Assembly: GCF_905475395.1 (NCBI RefSeq)
Contig: NC_058342.1
Span: forward strand, 14,666,640 to 14,730,639
Reading direction: 5' to 3'
DNA: 64,000 bases
From: Chrysoperla carnea
Taxonomy: Eukaryota > Arthropoda > Insecta > Neuroptera > Chrysopidae
The notes beneath the pieces were generated by a model. It saw nothing but the letters and a program-made list of their open reading frames with translations, was not told the DNA's origin and did no database searches. This document shows positions 59,801 to 64,000 of the stretch, one piece after another. Within the stretch, counting starts at the first letter, position 1, and the number at the start of each line of letters is the position of its first letter. Both the position numbers and the translations under genes were made by a program.

Positions 59801-62448
59801 AATTTAATGGAGAGTGTTCTTATCTATGTTTCAAGTGCGAGTTGAGGGTTTTGTATCCGAAAAAACTAAAAAATTAGTGATGATCTTCAAAATCGGCTCA
59901 GTTTGGAAAAGGCTTTAAGGAAAAAGGTAATTTAATGAAGACTGTTATTTGTTATGTTTCAATTGCGAGTTTAGCAATTAAAACAGAATTAAACGTACCC
60001 GAAAGATTTGTCGGGTTTTTTTTTTAATTTTGTAATTTTCACTTGTTAATTATATAGTTTTTTTATATATTTGAACATAATTGTTGTAAATTACTATGGT
60101 TTCTATATATATCTTTTATCCAACGCCTACTGAAACCCAGATACACTTCAAGGCTTTTATCGTAGTTCTAATTTAAGCCATCCGCTATCACATGGTAAAA
60201 TGATTTTCTCAATAATAATTGAACAGTCCTCATTCGAGAAGCGCTCAAAACGAGATTATTATACCCTCATTTTCCAGAAGGCTAACCAGAAAATTATTTA
60301 AGTTTCAATCTAAACTGAATTCAAATTTGATATAACAGTAAAAATTTTTGATTTATTTTATAACTGAAAGATTTTTTTTTTTTAAATAAAATAATTATAT
60401 TTTGCCTTAGTGGTTGGTTCGGAAAAAGAACCAATGCCGGGATGGGTTGATAACTACAATGGACCAATGGGTCTACTTACAGGAATTATGACTGGCGTAA
60501 TTCATGCAGTTTATGCAAATGGTGATACGAAGGTAGATTGGATGCCTGTTGACATAGCAATAAAAGGAATGATAACATCAGCATGGTATAAGGCTTTAGA
60601 ACAAACTGATCGTAATAAATGGTAATATTTTAAGATCTGTAACTATAAATTCATACTAACTGAGAAGTATCGTAAAACGTTCCTTATGTTTTCCCAAAGT
60701 AGGTAGCTGCTGACAGTAAGCGTATCGGTCGAGGTGCTCAACACAACTTTAGGTACCTTTATATTTTTTGAGCTGCTAAATTAAAATTCCAAGATTATCA
60801 ATCCCAAAAAGTCGGACTTTTTGTTTGAAACTTGCAAAACATTCATCTGAGAATAAATGTTATCTCTTCCCTCCTTTTTTTTATACACCCATGGATATGA
60901 AATCATCAATGGTATTTGAAAATAGAATTTTCTAGTAACTTTTCCACTAAAACGAATATTTTGCTAGATTCAAGCAAAAAATTATACCTTGCAATGTTGC
61001 AAGAATCTTATTATAAAAATTGGACCAAAATTAACCGTCTGGGTAACGTCGAAATTTCGATTCAACGGAACAAAACAAGTACTCTACAAATACCTACCAA
61101 ACGAAACATTACTTATAATATTATTTTTGTAGCTTAGTAATTAACTCATCAACCAGTGATTTTATAAATCTGAGTAATAGATTGTTTACTAATATCGGTT
61201 CGAGTATAATGTTAAAAAATCCACCGAATCAACTATTATGGTATCCATTTTGTGTCTCTACGCCAAATAAATATATATATTGGTTTTATTTTGTAACACT
61301 GCACTTGATTCCAGCAATATTTTTAAGTGTTTTATTGAAAATAAGTATTTTTTCTAATCAGAGATTAAAGTAAGTAATTAAAATTCAATTTTTTTTTTTT
61401 TTTTTTAAGTCGATTATTAACAAGTGAAAACAAACAATTGACTGAGTTAATTGTTGAAATACCATGTATAGACAGTGTTGATGCGCAATCGTTTGTTTTT
61501 TTGACGTCACCACTTTTAAATATACAACAGACACACAACTGATATTCCTATATTAATACATACTATAAAATTTGCACCTATTTAACGCCCTCGTGGGTAA
61601 ACAGTGATGTTTACAAAAAAATGTTTCAAGCAAAAGTTTTTTATTTTTTTATAAGGAACATTTTTTACATTTAAACTTTTGTTCTATCTCTAACGGTTTA
61701 CAAGATGGGTCCTACGGACCCAAGACCCAATTGATATCTTTTTTCGTTTTTGAGTTATCGTGTCCACAGACGGACGGACGGACAACCGGAAATGGATTGA
61801 TTAGATGATTCTATGAACACCTATACCAAAATTTTGTTCGTAGCATCAATATTTTTAAGCGTTACAAACTTGGGACGAAACTTAATATACTATGTATATT
61901 TCATATATACATGGTATAACAAACTTGGGACGAAACTTAATATACTATGTATATTTCATATATGCATGGTATAAAAACTAGCCAGTTTCCAGGCGAGTTT
62001 TGTTCTCGAATACAAAATCAACCCTCAAAACTAAGAATTATTATTAGCATTTACATCATTTTAAAATAACAAATCAAACCGTTTTTAATTTTCAAAAGTA
62101 AACATTATTTTAGTTTATTTAAATTATATCGACGAGTATTTTATTCAAATATGAAGCTTGCACCGTTCGCATTAAATGAATGGACATTCAAAAATGATAA
62201 TTTTAAATCTTTACATGCAATATTGAAACCAGAGGATATTGATAAGTTCTCGGTGAGTATAAATTACAACAGATAATTTAAAATATAATTGAATCAATTT
62301 TATGTTAAATTTACAGGTAGATTATTCTGGATGTATAATTTCGGATCATTTGAAAATGCAAAGAGATGGCACAATACGGTATCTGTTAAAAGATAAAAAC
62401 TTTTCAGAAGAAACGTTTAACAAACGAATGTTTAATTTAAAAATGTAA
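50891..62448 (+). CDS. Fatty acyl-CoA reductase (plus copy), 505 aa
   Basis: Eight exons, 50891-51178, 51380-51628, 56230-56381, 59291-59400, 60411-60621, 61133-61369, 62114-62252 and 62317-62448, total 1518 nt, all phases matching the minus copy. Motifs are VTGGTGFMGK (NADPH binding), VFLYTSTTYCN, the catalytic YPNTYTFSKNLAE, VVGSEKEPMPGWVDNYNGPM, NPPNQLLWYPFC followed by a hydrophobic stretch, and the FAR_C end RDGTIRYLLKDKNFS. Exon 6 is three codons longer than in the minus copy. Reaction and location are as for the family: NADPH-dependent reduction of acyl-CoA to alcohol at a membrane. The frame is intact despite introns stretched to 4.6 kb and 2.9 kb by transposons, which suggests it is still used. 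No stop or frameshift was found. Confidence 0.95.
52266..56166. mobile_element. Giant 3.9-kb foldback in intron 2 of the plus reductase
   Basis: Left GCTCCGTATACTTAGCAGAT mirrors the right end at 56147-56166. The arms are about 1.58 kb (52266-53845 and 54585-56166), with very few differences. Each arm has three tandem modules of about 360 nt built on TTTGGGAATCGTTTGGGAGG / GATTTAGGAATATATTTTTA, then a stretch related to the 23070 and 37090 foldbacks. The central spacer (53846-54584) is AT-rich. There is no transposase ORF. A partial relative is at 41770. Confidence 0.85.
57081..59258. mobile_element. TA-flanked foldback, 2.2 kb, CAGGGTGTTCTG family, in intron 3 of the plus reductase
   Basis: Termini CAGGGTGTTCTGTTATTGAC and its complement are flanked by TA. 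Inner arms also pair: GGAGACGGTCGTTTCATCAA at 57535 against its complement near 58780-58800. A repeated inner unit (around AATCACAGCATAGATTACAA, 57853) recurs inverted near 58450. There is no ORF of note, and it ends 32 nt before exon 4. Confidence 0.85.
59665..60055. repeat. Dispersed repeat with TGTCTGTCTGTCTGTGGCAT core
   Basis: The sequence AAGCGGATGAACCGATTTTG follows the TCTG run. I recall this combination from interspersed repeats of many insects. It fills most of intron 4 of the plus reductase and is non-coding. Confidence 0.5.
61419..61978 (+). mobile_element. AAGTGAAAAC-family element in intron 6 of the plus reductase
   Basis: A near-full copy from AACAAGTGAAAACAAACAAT to TATGCATGGTATAAAAA, with the tail (AACTTGGGACGAAACTTAAT) duplicated in tandem at 61865 and 61921. 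Confidence 0.8.
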
Positions 62449-62603
62449 GATGTTACTTTGATGTACTTCTATATAATTAATTATTGCATGAATTATTATT
62501 AGCATTGGTTATTAGGCTTTTGTCCTAAATTTTAAAAAATGGTTTATATGTTACATTACACCAACAAAGTATTATTAAAAAAAAACAAACTATTTACATT
62601 ATA

Positions 62604-63843
62604 GTCTAGGAGGAATCGGCGCATGAGTACTGAAAACTATTCCACCTCAATTTTTTTATGCGATCGTCTTCAAATTGCCCTCCTAATGATATAAATGCAT
62701 GTTGCCATGGCGCAACCCGGTGCCATATTGTTTAAACCGAAATTGTTTAAACAATTGCAAGGAATTGTTATTTTTCAACCGGACAAATTTTTTTTATATC
62801 TTTATTGAAATACCAATAAAACAGGTCCTATGACTTTTCACGATAAAGTTAATATTAAAGTGAAACTTTTTATGGGACACTAGCGTTTTGTCATGAGAGT
62901 TAACTCGTCGAGCTAACAAAACTGTTAAACTCCTTGTCTCTTTCTTATTACCATTTACTCTAGCAGAGTGAGAGAGGCGGAAAAAATTATATATACATAT
63001 ATATAAATATATGTTCTGTATATGAGTCAAGCAGTATTGATGTTATTTATTTATATAAAATTTAGGACTAGTTTAGACTTGTACAATCTTACGTACGTAG
63101 AAGAGCAAGTAAGTCTCAGTTCATCAGAGAAAGTCGTTGTAACTAGTGTTGCTTTATTTATGGAAATATTTTTTTTTGTAATTGTAATTTAAAATTATTT
63201 TTTGATAAATGAAAATGAATGGACAAAAAACTTCAATTTCAGTCGTTCATCTATAGTTCTTTTCTTTAAAATAGGAAGTTTCACTTGTACGTATATGTAT
63301 ATAGTTTTATGTATATGTAAATAATAGTACGTACGAGTGAAACTTCCGTAGTAATTAATTCGGGATAGTCTGTAGATTTTTCTTGATTTTTATTATAAAT
63401 CATTTTTATTATAATTTCCAGTCAATTTTTCTTTGCTGCAATGTATTTTTTTGTACACTCATTGACAGTTTTTGAATTACATAAAAAGTTTCACTTTTGA
63501 CGCTGTTAGTTTTGGACTGACGCATACATTTTTTTTAAAGATATGAATTTTTAAAGGTTCGAAAAATCTCAAATTTGAGTACTTTCGACCCATGAAAAAT
63601 GTATTTAAAAAAAACATAATGTCTAAGTAATATTTTTTTTTAAATTCTCCCGGTTTAAATTTTTCCGGTTGAAAAATAACAATTTCTTGCAATTGTTTAA
63701 ACAATTTCGGTTTAAACAATATGGCACCGGGTTGCGCCATGGCAACATACATTTATATCATTAGGAGGGCAATTTGAAGACGATCGCATAAAAAAATTGA
63801 GGTGGAATAGTTTTCGGTACTCATGCGCCGATTCCTCCTGGAC
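62604..63843. mobile_element. TA-flanked foldback, 1.24 kb, GTCYAGGAGGAATCGG termini
   Basis: Left GTCTAGGAGGAATCGGCGCA and right complement CCTCCTGGAC, flanked by TA. The arms pair over about 170 nt (GTTGCCATGGCGCAACCCGG at 62700 against its mirror at 63720). Looser pairing continues inward. There is no ORF. It lies just downstream of the plus reductase. Confidence 0.8.
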
Positions 63844-64000
63844 TATTATGTATTTTGCATTTTAAAATTACCAATTCAAATTTAGTCCTAAACCAGTGTA
63901 GGGTGTAATGGCGTCCTGTATGATATAAGTTCATGACATGCATTCATTTATGTATCTCTATGTCAAAAAAAATGTTCGTTTTAAAACATTTTAAGTGTTA

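Noticed and set aside
60916-61137. Plus-strand ORF of 73 codons before reductase exon 6
   Set aside because: It is intron sequence that reads into the acceptor region; the spliced exon starting at 61133 is in phase and matches the paralogue.

Overview
This is a eukaryotic, almost certainly insect, nuclear window: strongly AT-rich, with short exons bounded by GT/AG introns, insect-type lipid genes, a short CCTAA (TTAGG-type) run, and a very dense load of small inverted-repeat transposons. I cannot name the species. Almost nothing here is a long uninterrupted ORF. Genes were rebuilt by hand from exon reading frames, splice sites and codon phase.

Left part (about 1.4-16.8 kb, minus strand): exons of a large-lipid-transfer (apolipophorin / lipid transfer particle) type protein. 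7325-1384 encodes a von Willebrand D domain, a Cys-rich C8-like stretch and a VWA-like domain. One VWD exon carries an apparent one-base frameshift. 16775-14206 holds three or four more coding segments that may be the upstream part of the same gene, but the join is not visible. A plus-strand orphan exon (8930-9245) and a hAT transposase fragment (6118-6530) lie between them.

Middle (17.3-30.2 kb): a small coiled-coil-like first exon at 17318; a minus-strand terminal exon at 20875-21042 with a partial copy near 18.9 kb; a decayed plus-strand zinc-finger gene (24.0-28.1 kb) whose exons are separated by insertions; and remnants of a Maverick/Polinton-type element (25.1-26.1 and 28.2-30.15 kb). 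The integrase of that element is split by a TTAA-flanked MITE. A second copy of this MITE lies at 34 kb.

33.7-39.1 kb (minus): a compact four-exon gene for a 111-residue secreted Tyr/Ser/Pro/Gly-rich peptide, with all introns in phase 0 and a TATA box. Its introns are filled with transposons. 39-44 kb is a repeat field with three foldback elements, a tRNA-derived SINE with a CCTAA tail, a hAT-like MITE and a 5S rRNA-like sequence.

Right part (44.4-62.45 kb): two intact, divergently transcribed fatty acyl-CoA reductase genes, eight exons each (502 and 505 residues), forming a huge inverted duplication around a 1.96-kb shared 5' region that is itself palindromic. The plus copy has been stretched from about 4.5 to 11.6 kb, mainly by a 3.9-kb foldback in intron 2 and a 2.2-kb TA-flanked foldback in intron 3. 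The two reductases would reduce fatty acyl-CoA to fatty alcohols for wax, cuticular-lipid or pheromone synthesis. Together with the lipoprotein-type gene this gives the window a lipid flavour, but nothing shows that the loci are co-regulated.
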